In this document: positions 16,715 through 25,884 of the stretch, piece by piece
How positions within the stretch are numbered: the first letter of the stretch is position 1
How the letters are laid out: each line of letters starts with the position of its first letter
Assembly (NCBI GenBank): GCA_027484825.1
Contig: JAIXSE010000003.1
Coordinates: forward strand, 1-64,000
Direction of reading: 5' to 3'
DNA: 64,000 nucleotides
DNA from: Rubrivivax sp.
Lineage (GTDB): Bacteria; Pseudomonadota; Gammaproteobacteria; Burkholderiales; Burkholderiaceae_C
Notes under the pieces: model-generated
Database searches by the model: none
Told to the model about the DNA's origin: nothing
What the model saw: only the letters and a program-made list of their open reading frames with translations
Program-made: the position numbers and the translations under genes

Positions 16715-16727
16715 CTTTGACCGCGCT

Positions 16728-16826
16728 GGAAGCCGGCAAGCGGGCCCCCTTTTGCTTCATGTCCCCCGGACCCTTCGGGTCCTCCTCCTAATACTTCCGC
16801 AAAAGGGGACCCGCTTGCCGGCTTCC
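16728..16826 (-). repeat. Nested-hairpin intergenic element, copy 2
   Basis: This lies in the 284-bp gap between the convergent ybbA and DUF2062 genes. Outer arms 16728-16755 and 16799-16826 pair over 28 positions with a single exception (16745 with 16809), which is a G-U wobble only when read on the minus strand. The 43-nt core read on the minus strand (16798 to 16756) starts GGAAGTA and ends GGACATGAA, exactly as in copy 1 at 6912-6954. Core positions 17-31 again form a hairpin (GGACCC-GAA-GGGTCC) with different bases from copy 1. The outer stem sequences of the two copies are unrelated. The rest of the gap holds only the ybbA terminator. Confidence 0.85.
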
Positions 16827-16939
16827 CGATCTGTGGACTGCTCACACGTGCCGCGTGCGTGAAGGCGGCGCGCAGGAGCACGCTGCCGCCAAACCTCGTA
16901 AGACCACGCGTGGCGCGTGTGTGGGGGGGCGCCTCGTCG

Positions 16940-17500
16940 TTAGAGGCGCAGCTCGCGGGCGCGCAGGCGACGGCGACGTTCGGTGCGGATGACCAGCCAC
17001 CAGCCGATATAGACGATGACGTAGAGGCTGGCGCCGAGGACCAGGCCCGCCAAGGGCAGGCCCACGAGCAACGGGGTGCCCAGCTCGGCAAACCATTGGG
17101 CAATGGCATGCCACCAGGTCGAGGGCTCGCTCCAGTTCAGAGCAAGCTCGCGAGGGGCCGAGATCGGGCCGTGAATGCCCAGCACCTGACGGCCCAGGAA
17201 AATCGCCAGGCCCCAGATCGGGACCAGCGTCAGCGGGTTGGTCAGCCAAGTGGCCGCAATGGCCGCCGCAACATTGGCGCGGCAGACGATCGCCGCCAAG
17301 GCGGCCAGCAGCATTTGCGTCGGGAGAGGGACAACGCCGACCGCCAGGCCCACCGCAGCGCCCAGCGCTACGCGCCGGCGGTGCGCCACCCACAGCCATG
17401 GACGCTCCCGCAGATAACCGCCCAACCAGCCCAGGCCCCGCGTGCGGGACAGCAGTTCAGGCGAAGGAAGCAGGCGCCGGGCCAGGCGGGAAGCCGTCAT
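16940..17500 (-). CDS. DUF2062 family membrane protein
   Basis: A 186-residue protein with three or four hydrophobic segments. The family signature is visible in the middle: VALGAAVGLAVGVVPLPTQM followed by a second helix and WLTNPLTLVPIWGLAIFLG. A third helix about residues 140-165 precedes a very basic tail. DUF2062 proteins are inner-membrane proteins of unknown role, sometimes found with glycosyltransferases. The start at 17500 (MTASRLARR) was chosen because the 56-residue extension upstream runs through the ppiC terminator and has no ribosome binding site. Confidence 0.8.
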   Translation of the reverse strand: MTASRLARRLLPSPELLSRTRGLGWLGGYLRERPWLWVAHRRRVALGAAVGLAVGVVPLPTQMLLAALAAIVCRANVAAAIAATWLTNPLTLVPIWGLAIFLGRQVLGIHGPISAPRELALNWSEPSTWWHAIAQWFAELGTPLLVGLPLAGLVLGASLYVIVYIGWWLVIRTERRRRLRARELRL

Positions 17501-17518
17501 GAAAAACCATCCATCCAG

Positions 17519-17554
17519 AAAAAAAGCCCGCGGCTGAACTTCAGCATCGCGGGC
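17519..17554 (-). terminator. Intrinsic terminator of ppiC (minus strand)
   Basis: On the minus strand GCCCGCG (17554-17548) pairs with CGCGGGC (17532-17526), with a short nested stem inside, and is followed by a run of seven T residues (17525-17519). It lies between the ppiC stop and the DUF2062 start. Confidence 0.85.
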
Positions 17555-17606
17555 CTGCATCATGACGGCCGCGCGAGTGGCCGTCGAGTGCTTTTTGGTT
17601 CGGAAA

Positions 17607-18401
17607 TCAGTTCGAGAACTTGTAGTCCGTCTTGGCCTTGGTGCGCAGCTCTTCCTGGAAGGCCGCAACCTTCTGCTGGCTGATGCGCTGGACGATCTGG
17701 GCCTTCACGTCGTCAAAGGCCGGGAATTGCGCGTCGCGCGTTTCTTCCAGCTTGATGATGTGGAAACCAAACTGGGTCTTGACCGGGGTCTGCGTCATTT
17801 CGCCACCCTTGAGCTGGCTCAGCGCTTGACCGAATTCCGGCACGTAAGTGTCCGGGGTGGACCAGCCCAGGTCGCCACCGTTCTTGGCAGATTCGGTGTC
17901 GGTCGAGTTCTTGCCAGCCAGATCTTCAAACTTGGCGCCGCCATTGAGCTGCTTGATCAGCGCCTTGGCTTCGTCTTCCGTCTTCACCAGGATGTGGCGG
18001 GCGTGGTATTCCTTGCTCGGGGCCTGAGCCTTGAACTTGTCGTACTCGGCCTTGGCTTCCGCATCGGTCACCGGGTTCTTCTTGGCGTAGTCCGCAAACA
18101 GCTCACGGATCAGCAGCGACTGACGGGCCAGCTCCAGCTGAGCCTTGTAGTCAGCCGAAGCAGCCAGACCACGCTTCTCGGCTTCCTGCATGAAGATCTC
18201 ACGCAGCACCACCTCGTCCTTGACCTTGCTTTCCATCTCCGGGCTGCGCGGTTGGCCGCCCTTGGCAATCTGCGAGATCAGCAGTTCAGCACGCGCCTTC
18301 GGAACGGGCTTGCCGTTCACGATCGCAATGTTCTGCGCCATGGCCGGCAGGGACAGGGCGCCGAGGGCCGCCACAGTGGCGGCAAGCACAAACTTCTTCA
18401 T
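17607..18401 (-). CDS. Periplasmic parvulin-type peptidyl-prolyl isomerase
   Basis: A 264-residue PpiC/SurA-like foldase acting in the periplasm on outer-membrane or secreted proteins. It has a signal peptide MKKFVLAATVAALGALSLPA cleaved after AMA-Q, an N-terminal SurA-like helical part (about residues 25-135) and one rotamase domain (about residues 138-230) with HARHILVKTEDEA, GGDLGW and TQFGFHIIKLEE. The start at 18401 was chosen for the classical signal peptide and a GAAAGG-like site upstream; the reading from 18440 adds 13 residues without support. It precedes the DUF2062 gene but is terminated before it. bolA lies 63 bases upstream on the same strand. Confidence 0.93.
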   Translation of the reverse strand: MKKFVLAATVAALGALSLPAMAQNIAIVNGKPVPKARAELLISQIAKGGQPRSPEMESKVKDEVVLREIFMQEAEKRGLAASADYKAQLELARQSLLIRELFADYAKKNPVTDAEAKAEYDKFKAQAPSKEYHARHILVKTEDEAKALIKQLNGGAKFEDLAGKNSTDTESAKNGGDLGWSTPDTYVPEFGQALSQLKGGEMTQTPVKTQFGFHIIKLEETRDAQFPAFDDVKAQIVQRISQQKVAAFQEELRTKAKTDYKFSN

Positions 18402-18464
18402 GGATAAAGGGCCTTTCAGAGACTCCCGGTGAGCGTCCAATCACGCTCCAAAACAAAGCGCCGA

Positions 18465-18806
18465 TCAACGGCGCTGCTCATGGACCTTGTTCTGCTGTTC
18501 GTCGGGCGCGCGCGCCTCAATCGCCAGCGCGTGAATGCCCTTCTTCATCAGATCGGCGAGGGCATCATATACGAGCCGATGCCGCGCCACCCTGGGTAAA
18601 CCGGCAAAGCGCGCGCTGACGATTTCGAGGTAATAGTGCCCCCCTTCGCGGGCCCCCGCATGCCCCGCATGCAAGGCACTGTCATCGCGTAGCTTCAATA
18701 GGTCGGGGCTGAGCGCGGACCGGACGCGGGCCTCGATCTCGGTCGAGAGCGGGCCCGGTGCGCCGGCCGGCAGGCCCGATTCCATCGGGGTTTGCGGGCC
18801 GCTCAT
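18465..18806 (-). CDS. BolA family protein
   Basis: A 113-residue protein of the BolA/IbaG family, which works with monothiol glutaredoxins in iron-sulfur trafficking. The conserved core is visible: IEARVRSALSPD, the histidine loop ALHAGHAGAREGGHYYLEIVS, and the C-terminal RHRLVYDALADLMKKGIHALAIEA with the metal-ligand His. The first ~20 residues are a Pro/Gly-rich extension. The ATG overlaps the stop codon of yciB by one base (TGATG), so the two are translationally coupled. Confidence 0.92.
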   Translation of the reverse strand: MSGPQTPMESGLPAGAPGPLSTEIEARVRSALSPDLLKLRDDSALHAGHAGAREGGHYYLEIVSARFAGLPRVARHRLVYDALADLMKKGIHALAIEARAPDEQQNKVHEQRR

Positions 18807-19465
18807 CAGCGCTGCTCCTTGGCGTCGGCTGCACCGTCCGGAGCCTCCGAGGGCTCCGGCAGGTGGCGGCTCATGTAGATCCCCTGGGCGAGGGTGAACA
18901 GCACAATCAGGCCAGTCGATCCGAAGGCCTTGAAGTTGGCCCAGGCCGAGCTGCTGAACTCGTAAGCGACGTAAAGATTGGCAAACCCCATGGCGCCGAA
19001 GAACAGGGCCCAGGCCCAGTTGAGCCGGCCCCAGACTTCATCCGGCAACTGCAATTCGCCGCCCAGCATCTTGCGCAGCAGGTTGCGGCCCAACACCAGA
19101 TGGCTGACCAGGAAGGTCAGCGAGAAAGCCCAGTACAGCAGGGACGGCTTCCACTTGATGAACATTTCACTGTGGAAGTAGATGGTGGCACTGCCCATCA
19201 CCACCACCAGCACCAGGCTGATCCACAGCATCAGGTCGACCTTGCGGCGGGTGAGCTTGAGGAACAGCACCTGGGCCACCGTGGCCGCCATGACCACCAC
19301 CGTGGCCAGCAAAACCGGGGCCACCTCCGCAGGCACCTGCCCGCCAGAGACCAGAAAACCGAGGTGCTCGGTGGCAAAACCGGCGGCCCACTCCGGCTGG
19401 GCATCCGCGTACTTGAAGGTCGCGAAGAACAGCAGGAGCGGCAGGAAATCGAGTAGCAACTTCAT
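18806..19465 (-). CDS. yciB: YciB / septation protein A-type membrane protein
   Basis: A 219-residue inner-membrane protein with five predicted helices, beginning MKLLLDFLPLLLFFATFKY, the family's hallmark N-terminus. Further motifs are the DLMLWISLVLVVVMGSATIYF region and NWAWALFFGAMGFANLYVAY. YciB proteins take part in cell-envelope synthesis and septation. The C-terminal ~40 residues, after the last helix, are charged and longer than in many homologues. The start at 19465 replaces a six-residue upstream extension. It is coupled to bolA downstream and lies 34 bases after msrB. Confidence 0.93.
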   Translation of the reverse strand: MKLLLDFLPLLLFFATFKYADAQPEWAAGFATEHLGFLVSGGQVPAEVAPVLLATVVVMAATVAQVLFLKLTRRKVDLMLWISLVLVVVMGSATIYFHSEMFIKWKPSLLYWAFSLTFLVSHLVLGRNLLRKMLGGELQLPDEVWGRLNWAWALFFGAMGFANLYVAYEFSSSAWANFKAFGSTGLIVLFTLAQGIYMSRHLPEPSEAPDGAADAKEQR

Positions 19466-19499
19466 TCGATAGACCGGAAGCAAGTCCGGAAAGAGGCGC

Positions 19500-19937
19500 T
19501 CAGCGCTGAGGTTCGAAGTCTATCGCGGCCGAGTTGATGCAAAAACGCTCGCCGGTCGGTTCCGGACCATCGGGAAAGACGTGGCCGAGGTGAGTGCCAC
19601 ATTTGTTGCACCGCACTTCCACCCGCACCATGCCGTGGCTCTCGTCAACCACCCGCTCCACCACCTCCGAATTGATCGGCTCGTAGTAGCTGGGCCAGCC
19701 GCAGCCCGCATCGAACTTGGTGTCCGCCTGGAACAGCGGCGTGCCACAGCCGACGCAGTTGTAGCGGCCAGCTTCCCAGTGGTCCCAATACTTGCCAGTG
19801 AAGGCGCGCTCGGTCGCGGCCTGGCGCGCCACCTGATACTGGATCGGGTCCAGCTGTTCCCGCCACTGGGCGTCGGTCTTCTTGACTTCGTAGTCGCTGT
19901 CGCGGTCACGTTCTTGATGGTTCACAGGCTTGCTCAT
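19500..19937 (-). CDS. msrB: Peptide-methionine (R)-S-oxide reductase
   Basis: A 145-residue repair enzyme that reduces methionine-R-sulfoxide. Two CxxC pairs for structural zinc are present (CVGC and CNKC), with the conserved [11 protein letters not shown] and [20 protein letters not shown]. The catalytic Cys is in RFCINS near the C-terminus. The ATG overlaps the selO stop by four bases (ATGA), so selO and msrB are co-translated. Both genes relate to oxidative stress and redox control. Confidence 0.96.
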   Translation of the reverse strand: MSKPVNHQERDRDSDYEVKKTDAQWREQLDPIQYQVARQAATERAFTGKYWDHWEAGRYNCVGCGTPLFQADTKFDAGCGWPSYYEPINSEVVERVVDESHGMVRVEVRCNKCGTHLGHVFPDGPEPTGERFCINSAAIDFEPQR

Positions 19938-21472
19938 GATGAACAGGAGACCTCCAGTTGTTGCGCCCAGTCGGGCGGAAGACCGGCGTCCGCAGGGTCG
20001 ATGGGATCGTCGTACGGGCGGCTGAGCACTTGCTGCAGCCGCTGCACTTCCGAGAAATCGCCCGCTTCCGCACGCTCGATGGCGGTTTGCGCCAGGTGGT
20101 TGCGCAGCACGACCGCCGGATTGACCGCGTTCATTCGCGCCGCACGGGTGCTAGATGCGTCCGCCGGGGCCTTCTTCAAGCGCTCGGCATAACGGCGCGC
20201 CCAGGCGTCGAAGGCCTCGCGGTCCAGGAAGAGGTCGCGCAGCGGCGCATGCACCGGGGCCTCCGGCGGCTGCTCGGGGTCGAAGCCCGCCAGGCGCCGA
20301 TGGCTGAGGGTGTAGTCGCTCTGATGCTTGGCCAGCAGACGCAGCCAGTCGTCAATCAGCAGGCCGTCTTCCTCCAGTGCGTCCAGCAGGCCCAGCTTGG
20401 CCCGCATGGCCGCCAGCAGCGACTGGCCGAAACGCTCGCGATAGACCTCCAGCGCGTCCTGCAGTTCCTCAGCAGCCGCGTCGGCATCCGTCTGGGCCGT
20501 GGGCATCAGCGGGAATAGCGCCTGGGCCAGCGCATGCAGGTTCCACAGGCCGATCTGCGGCTGGCGGGCGAAGGCATATCGCCCTTGATGGTCGGAATGG
20601 TTGCAGATGTGGCCGGGGTTGAAACCGTCCATGAAACCGAAAGGCCCATAGTCGATGGTCAGCCCCAGCATCGACATGTTGTCGGTGTTCATCACCCCAT
20701 GCATGAACCCGACGGCCTGCCACTGCGCAATCAGATCCGCCGTCTGCGCAGCGACACGCGCCAACACCGCCGCGACCGGATTCGGCGCCTCAGCGCAGTC
20801 CGGGGCGTAGTGCTGCAGGAAATGCTCAAACAACTGCCGCAGCTCGGCATGCTGGCCGTGGTGGGCAAAGTGCTCGAAGTGACCGAAGCGCAGGAAGCTG
20901 GGTGCCACACGGGTGACCACCGCGGCGGTCTCCACCGTCTCGCGCTGGATCTTCAACTCGCGGGAGCCCACCAGGCACAGGGCGCGGGTGGTCGGAATGC
21001 CCAGCGCCGCCATCGCCTCGGAGCAGAGAAATTCGCGGATGGAGGACCGCAGCACCGCACGCCCGTCGCCACGACGTGAATAGGGCGTCTGGCCAGCGCC
21101 TTTGAGTTGAAGCTCCAGCGGTCCCGCCGGCGATTCCACTTCCCCCAGCCACAGAGCGCGACCGTCACCGAGCTGACCCGCCCAGACCCCGAACTGGTGC
21201 CCACTGTAGACACTGGCCAGCGGCCGCATGCCAGGCCAGGCCGCATTGCCGCTGAAAGCCTCCAGGGCGCCGGGGCGCTGCCACCAGTCGGCCGGCCAGC
21301 CGAGCAGCTCGGTGCAGGCGCCGCTCACCGCCACCCAGTGCGGGTCAGGCAGGGGCGAGGCCGGCTGCTCGGTGAAAAACTCGGAGCCCAGGCGGTGGAA
21401 ACGGTTGGAGAACCGGGGAGCAAAGGAATCGGCCGCCACCCCGGCAGGCGCGAACATCTCAGGCGCATTCAT
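19934..21472 (-). CDS. selO: SelO family protein adenylyltransferase (YdiU)
   Basis: A 512-residue pseudokinase-fold enzyme that transfers AMP to protein Ser, Thr or Tyr residues, linked to oxidative-stress defence. Recognisable segments are [48 protein letters not shown] and the active-site stretch [20 protein letters not shown]. The C-terminus ends LEVSCSS, where eukaryotic homologues carry selenocysteine. The start at 21472 ([11 protein letters not shown]) is preferred; the open frame continues 74 codons upstream but that part has no family similarity. It is the first gene of the selO-msrB-yciB-bolA block. Confidence 0.94.
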   Translation of the reverse strand: MNAPEMFAPAGVAADSFAPRFSNRFHRLGSEFFTEQPASPLPDPHWVAVSGACTELLGWPADWWQRPGALEAFSGNAAWPGMRPLASVYSGHQFGVWAGQLGDGRALWLGEVESPAGPLELQLKGAGQTPYSRRGDGRAVLRSSIREFLCSEAMAALGIPTTRALCLVGSRELKIQRETVETAAVVTRVAPSFLRFGHFEHFAHHGQHAELRQLFEHFLQHYAPDCAEAPNPVAAVLARVAAQTADLIAQWQAVGFMHGVMNTDNMSMLGLTIDYGPFGFMDGFNPGHICNHSDHQGRYAFARQPQIGLWNLHALAQALFPLMPTAQTDADAAAEELQDALEVYRERFGQSLLAAMRAKLGLLDALEEDGLLIDDWLRLLAKHQSDYTLSHRRLAGFDPEQPPEAPVHAPLRDLFLDREAFDAWARRYAERLKKAPADASSTRAARMNAVNPAVVLRNHLAQTAIERAEAGDFSEVQRLQQVLSRPYDDPIDPADAGLPPDWAQQLEVSCSS

Positions 21473-21605
21473 GCGGCCAGTGTACCGAGGGACCTCTGTC
21501 GTCACCGCGGTAGGGACAAGCCACTCCACCCTGCACCGACCCCTGCAACGCACCGCCCCCTGTTCAAGGCTGCCTAAGTAAATATCCTTATGCCGTACGG
21601 TCCGC

Positions 21606-21625
21606 AGCGTCACTAGGGTGACGCT
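21606..21625. promoter_or_regulatory. Perfect 8-bp inverted repeat upstream of the acyl-CoA ligase gene
   Basis: AGCGTCAC and GTGACGCT flank TAGG, about 90 bases before the ligase start in the divergent selO/ligase region. It could be a repressor site for either gene or a short hairpin. No clear -35/-10 pair could be assigned next to it. Confidence 0.4.
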
Positions 21626-21711
21626 ACCCGCTCCGGGGCGGACATAGACTGATCCAAAGACAGGACTGCAGGCCCCACCGGCCTGACGGCCCACAGATCA
21701 AGGAGACATGG

Positions 21712-23373
21712 ATGGCACTGTTGGGCCAGATGATGTCGATGCCGTTGCTGATCTCTTCATTGATCCAGCATGCGGCCCGGCACGCCGGAGACACCGAGAT
21801 CGTGAGCAAGCGCTGTGAGGGCGACTTGCACCGGAGCACCTGGGCAGAGGTGGAGCTGCGCGCCCGCCAGCTCGCGCAGGCCCTGGCGCGGCTGGGCCTG
21901 TCGGCCGGGGAGCGCGTCGGCACCCTGGCGTGGAATGGTCACCGCCACCTGGAGATCTACTACGGCACCTCAGGCTCCGGCCTGGTCTGCCACACCATCA
22001 ACCCGCGCCTGTTCCCCGAGCAGATCGCCTGGATCGCCAACGATGCCCAGGACCAGGCCCTGTGCCTGGACCTCAGCTTCCTGCCGCTGGTGGAGAAGAT
22101 CGCGCCGCAACTCAAGACGGTGCGCCACTTCATCCTGATGACGGACCGGGCCCACATGCCGGCCGAGACCTCGCTGCCGGGGCTGCTCTGCTATGAGGAC
22201 CTCGTCGCCGCCGAAGACGGCCACTACACCTGGCCGCTGATGGACGAGGACACCGCCTCCACCCTCTGCTACACCAGCGGCACCACCGGGCATCCCAAGG
22301 GCGCCGTCTACAGCCACCGCAGCAGCGTGCTGCATGCCTTCGGCGCCGCGATGCCCGATGCGATGGCCTGCACCCGCCGGGACGTGATCTTGCCGGTCGT
22401 GCCGATGTTCCACGTCAATGCCTGGGGCCTGCCCTACAGCACGGCGCTGGTGGGTGCGAAGGTGGTGTTCCCGGGGCCGCATCTGGACGGCAAGTCGCTG
22501 TATGAGCTGTTCGAGCAGGAACAGGTCACCTTCAGCGCCGGCGTGCCCACCGTCTGGCTGGGGCTGCTCAACTACGTCGGCAGCCAGGGCCTGAAGTTCA
22601 GCAGCTTCAAGCGCACGGTGATCGGCGGCTCGGCCTGCCCGCCCGCCATGCTGGCCACGCTGATGGACGTGTACGGCGTGGAGGTGATCCATGCCTGGGG
22701 CATGACCGAGCTGTCGCCGCTGGGCACGCTCAGCCGGCTCAGCAGCAAGCATCTGTCCCTGCCGCCCGAGCAGCAGCGCCGTTTGCTGGAAAAGCAGGGC
22801 AAGGCGATTTACGGCATCGACATGACGGTCATCGACGATGCCCGCCGCGAGCTGCCCTGGGACGGCCGCAGTGCGGGCAACCTGGTGGTGCGCGGGCCGT
22901 GGGTCATCGCCAGCTATTTCGGCCATGAGGACAGCCCCCTGATCCCCGTCACCGGACGCGATGGGCGCGACGCAGGCCTATGGTTCCCCACCGGCGACGT
23001 GGCCACCATCGACGAAGACGGCTTCATGCAGATCACCGACCGCAGCAAGGACGTGATCAAGTCCGGCGGCGAATGGATCAGCTCGATCGACCTGGAAAAC
23101 ATCGCCATGGCGCATCCGGCGGTGCATGAGGCTGCGGTGATCGCGGTGGCGCATCCCAAGTGGGATGAGCGGCCCCTGCTGGTGGTGGTGACCAAGCCGG
23201 GCGCCACCGTCAGCCGCGACGACATCCTGAAGTTCTACGAGGGCAAGATTGCCAAGTGGCAGGTGCCTGACGACGTGGCCTTCGTGAGCGAGATTCCTCA
23301 CACCGCCACCGGCAAGATGCTCAAGCTGAAGCTGCGTGAGCAGTTCCGGTCACACGTGTTGCCCACGGTGTGA
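21712..23373 (+). CDS. Medium/long-chain acyl-CoA ligase (AMP-forming)
   Basis: A 553-residue adenylate-forming enzyme that activates a carboxylic acid to its CoA thioester. It shows the AMP-binding P-loop [16 protein letters not shown], the A5-type motif [12 protein letters not shown], the hinge region [36 protein letters not shown] and the C-terminal catalytic Lys in [13 protein letters not shown]. It resembles AlkK-type medium-chain ligases, but the chain length cannot be fixed by eye. AAGGAG (21700-21705) sets the ATG at 21712. A Liv-type importer follows on the same strand 107 bases later, so the ligase may activate the imported substrate. Confidence 0.9.
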   Translation: MALLGQMMSMPLLISSLIQHAARHAGDTEIVSKRCEGDLHRSTWAEVELRARQLAQALARLGLSAGERVGTLAWNGHRHLEIYYGTSGSGLVCHTINPRLFPEQIAWIANDAQDQALCLDLSFLPLVEKIAPQLKTVRHFILMTDRAHMPAETSLPGLLCYEDLVAAEDGHYTWPLMDEDTASTLCYTSGTTGHPKGAVYSHRSSVLHAFGAAMPDAMACTRRDVILPVVPMFHVNAWGLPYSTALVGAKVVFPGPHLDGKSLYELFEQEQVTFSAGVPTVWLGLLNYVGSQGLKFSSFKRTVIGGSACPPAMLATLMDVYGVEVIHAWGMTELSPLGTLSRLSSKHLSLPPEQQRRLLEKQGKAIYGIDMTVIDDARRELPWDGRSAGNLVVRGPWVIASYFGHEDSPLIPVTGRDGRDAGLWFPTGDVATIDEDGFMQITDRSKDVIKSGGEWISSIDLENIAMAHPAVHEAAVIAVAHPKWDERPLLVVVTKPGATVSRDDILKFYEGKIAKWQVPDDVAFVSEIPHTATGKMLKLKLREQFRSHVLPTV

Positions 23374-23480
23374 CGAGTCCCCGGCGCACGTCTGGACCGA
23401 TGGGCCCCGCCCCACCGGATTGAGACGCGCGCGTTTCGCTGTTCCAAGCCGTGCCCACAACCACATCAGGAGACAAAACC

Positions 23481-24743
23481 ATGAGCCAGCACAGCCATCA
23501 GCGTTCGATCCGACTGTTTGTCCAGCCCCTGGCTGCCGCCGCCCTGCTGGCCGTGGCCATGGGCAGCGCGCAGGCGCAAAAGGGCGAGACGGTGAAGATC
23601 GCCTGGATCGATCCCCTGTCGGGCCTGATGGCGCCGGTGGGGCAGAACCAGGTCAAAAGCTTTCAGTTCTTTGCCGAGAAGTTCAACGCCACCAATCCCG
23701 CGGGCGTGAAATTCGAGATCATCGCCATCGACAACAAGCTCAGCCCGGCCGAATCGCTCAATGCGCTGAAATCGGCCATCGACCAGGGCGTGCGCTACGT
23801 CACCCAGGGCAACGGATCGGGGGCGGCGCTGGCCATCATTGATGCGGTCAACAAGCACAACGAGCGCAACCCCGGCAAGGAAGTGCTCTACCTCAACCAC
23901 TCGGCGGTGGACCCGGACCTGACCAACAGCAAGTGCAGCTACTGGCACTTCCGCTTCGATGCGGACACCTCGATGAAGATGGAGGCCATCACCACCTTCC
24001 TCAAGGAGCAGCCGGAGGTGAAGAAGGTCTACCTGCTCAACCAGAACTATGCCCACGGCCAGCAGGTGGCCAGGTACGCCAAGGAGATGCTGGCCAAGAA
24101 GCGGCCGGATGTGCAGGTGGTGGGCGAGGACCTGCATCCGCTGGCCCAGGTGCGTGACTTCGCCCCCTATGTGGCCAAGATCAAGGCCGCCGGCGCGGAC
24201 ACGGTGATCACCGGCAACTGGGGCTCGGACCTGGCGCTGCTGATCAAGGCCGCCAACGAGGCCGGCTACAACGGCAAGTTCTTCACCTACTACGCCGGCG
24301 TGAGCGGCACCCCCACCGCCATGGGCGCCAGCGGCGCCGGGCGGGTCTACCAGGCGGCCTACAACTACAACAACATGGGCGGCCAGATGGACCAGTGGGC
24401 CAATGAATACAAGGCCAAGTTCGGCGACGACTTCTACACCGGCTCCATCATCCACATCTACAACGCCCTGGGCAACGCCATGGCCAAGGCCAAGAGCACC
24501 GACCCGGTGAAGGTGGCCGCGGCGCTGGAAGGCCTGCGTTTCAAGACCTTCAACGGCGATGTGGAAATCCGCAAGACCGACCACCAGCTGCAGCAGCCGC
24601 TCTACATCTCGGTGTGGCAGAAGGTCGATGCCAAGCACCCCTACAACGTGGAGAACACCGGCTTCAACTTCGCGCCGGTGAAGACCTACGACGCCTATGT
24701 GTCGTCCACACCGACCTCCTGCCAGATGAAGCGTCCGGGCTGA
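23481..24743 (+). CDS. Liv-type ABC transporter substrate-binding protein
   Basis: A 420-residue periplasmic binding protein of the branched-chain amino acid (type I) family. The signal peptide spans about residues 1-33 and ends GSAQA-Q. The mature protein begins KGETVKIAWIDPLSGLMAPVGQNQVKS-region as in LivK homologues and contains an alternating alpha/beta bilobed fold (FKAVNKHNERNPGKEVLYLN-type and VITGNWGSDLALLIKAANEAG segments). Family members bind amino acids, amides, urea or aromatic and aliphatic carboxylates; the ligand here is not known. The ATG at 23481 follows a CAGGAGA site. The two permease and two ATPase genes follow. Confidence 0.93.
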   Translation: MSQHSHQRSIRLFVQPLAAAALLAVAMGSAQAQKGETVKIAWIDPLSGLMAPVGQNQVKSFQFFAEKFNATNPAGVKFEIIAIDNKLSPAESLNALKSAIDQGVRYVTQGNGSGAALAIIDAVNKHNERNPGKEVLYLNHSAVDPDLTNSKCSYWHFRFDADTSMKMEAITTFLKEQPEVKKVYLLNQNYAHGQQVARYAKEMLAKKRPDVQVVGEDLHPLAQVRDFAPYVAKIKAAGADTVITGNWGSDLALLIKAANEAGYNGKFFTYYAGVSGTPTAMGASGAGRVYQAAYNYNNMGGQMDQWANEYKAKFGDDFYTGSIIHIYNALGNAMAKAKSTDPVKVAAALEGLRFKTFNGDVEIRKTDHQLQQPLYISVWQKVDAKHPYNVENTGFNFAPVKTYDAYVSSTPTSCQMKRPG

Positions 24744-24880
24744 GGCCGGCCGCTGCAGGGACGGCAGCGCTCCTCCTCGCACCGTCGAGGCGCGAGCGCC
24801 TGCTGTCCCCGCTGGATTCTCGTTAGGCTGCGGCCTGCGCATCGGGTCGTCCGGTCGGCCCGGGAGGATGGGGGCTTCTT

Positions 24881-25882
24881 GTGGAACAACTGCTGATCAA
24901 TCTGCTGAACGGTCTGTCCTCCGGACTGCTGCTGTTCATGCTCAGCTCCGGCCTCACGCTGATCTTCAGCATGATGGGCGTGCTGAACTTCGCCCATGCC
25001 AGCTTCTACATGCTGGGTGCCTATGTGGCTTCCAGCGTGGCTGGCTGGCTCGGCTTCTGGCCGGCGCTGTTCCTGGCGCCGCTCGCGGTGGGCGCTCTGG
25101 GCGCGCTGTTTGAGCGCGGGGCATTGCGCCGGGTCCACAAGTTCGGCCATGTGGCCGAGCTGCTCATCACCTTCGGCCTGTCCTATGTGGTGCTGGAGCT
25201 GGTGCAGCTGGTGTGGGGGCGCACGGCGGTGCCGTTCTCGCCGCCGCCCTCGCTGCAAGGGGCGGCCTTCACCCTGGTGCATGCGCCGGGGCAGGGCCTG
25301 CAATGGGTCTGGGGCGAGGCAGCGCCGGCGCTTTGCGCGGCCGCCTCCTGCTCCAAGTTCCCGATGACGCGCGCCTTCATGATGCTGGTGGCGCTGGGCA
25401 TGCTGGTGGCCTTGTGGCTGCTGCTCACCCGCACCCGCATCGGGCTGGTGATCCAGGCCGCGCTCACCCATCCGGAGATGGTGGAATCGCTGGGCCACAA
25501 CGTGCCGCGGGTCTTCATGCTGGTGTTCGGTAGCGGCTGTGCGCTGGCGGCGCTGGCCGGTGTCATCGGCGGGATCACTTTCGTCACCGAGCCGGCCATG
25601 GCGGTGATCGTCGGCTCCATCATCTTCGTGGTGGTGGTGGTCGGCGGCGTGGGCTCGCTGGCGGGGGCTTTTGTGGCGTCGATTCTCATCGGCCTGCTGC
25701 AGACCCTGCCGCTCACGGTGGACGCGTCCCTGGCCAGCGTGTTCAAGGCCACGCCCGACACCTTCGGCTATCCGCTGCTCAAGCTGACCCTCGCCCAGGT
25801 GGCGCCCATCCTGCCGTATCTGCTGATGGTGCTGATCCTGATCTTCCGGCCCAAGGGCCTGCTCGGCAACCGGGAGGATTGA
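24881..25882 (+). CDS. Liv-type ABC transporter permease (LivH family)
   Basis: A 333-residue inner-membrane permease with about eight hydrophobic segments. The N-terminus LLINLLNGLSSGLLLFMLSSGLTLIFSMMGVLNFAHA is the LivH hallmark, and the permease loop FERGALRRV and the GGVGSLAGAFVASILIG segment are present. A loop of about 50 residues (about residues 120-165) is longer than in E. coli LivH and includes two Cys. The start is GTG at 24881, 137 bases after the binding-protein gene. Confidence 0.93.
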   Translation: MEQLLINLLNGLSSGLLLFMLSSGLTLIFSMMGVLNFAHASFYMLGAYVASSVAGWLGFWPALFLAPLAVGALGALFERGALRRVHKFGHVAELLITFGLSYVVLELVQLVWGRTAVPFSPPPSLQGAAFTLVHAPGQGLQWVWGEAAPALCAAASCSKFPMTRAFMMLVALGMLVALWLLLTRTRIGLVIQAALTHPEMVESLGHNVPRVFMLVFGSGCALAALAGVIGGITFVTEPAMAVIVGSIIFVVVVVGGVGSLAGAFVASILIGLLQTLPLTVDASLASVFKATPDTFGYPLLKLTLAQVAPILPYLLMVLILIFRPKGLLGNRED

Positions 25883-25884
25883 TC

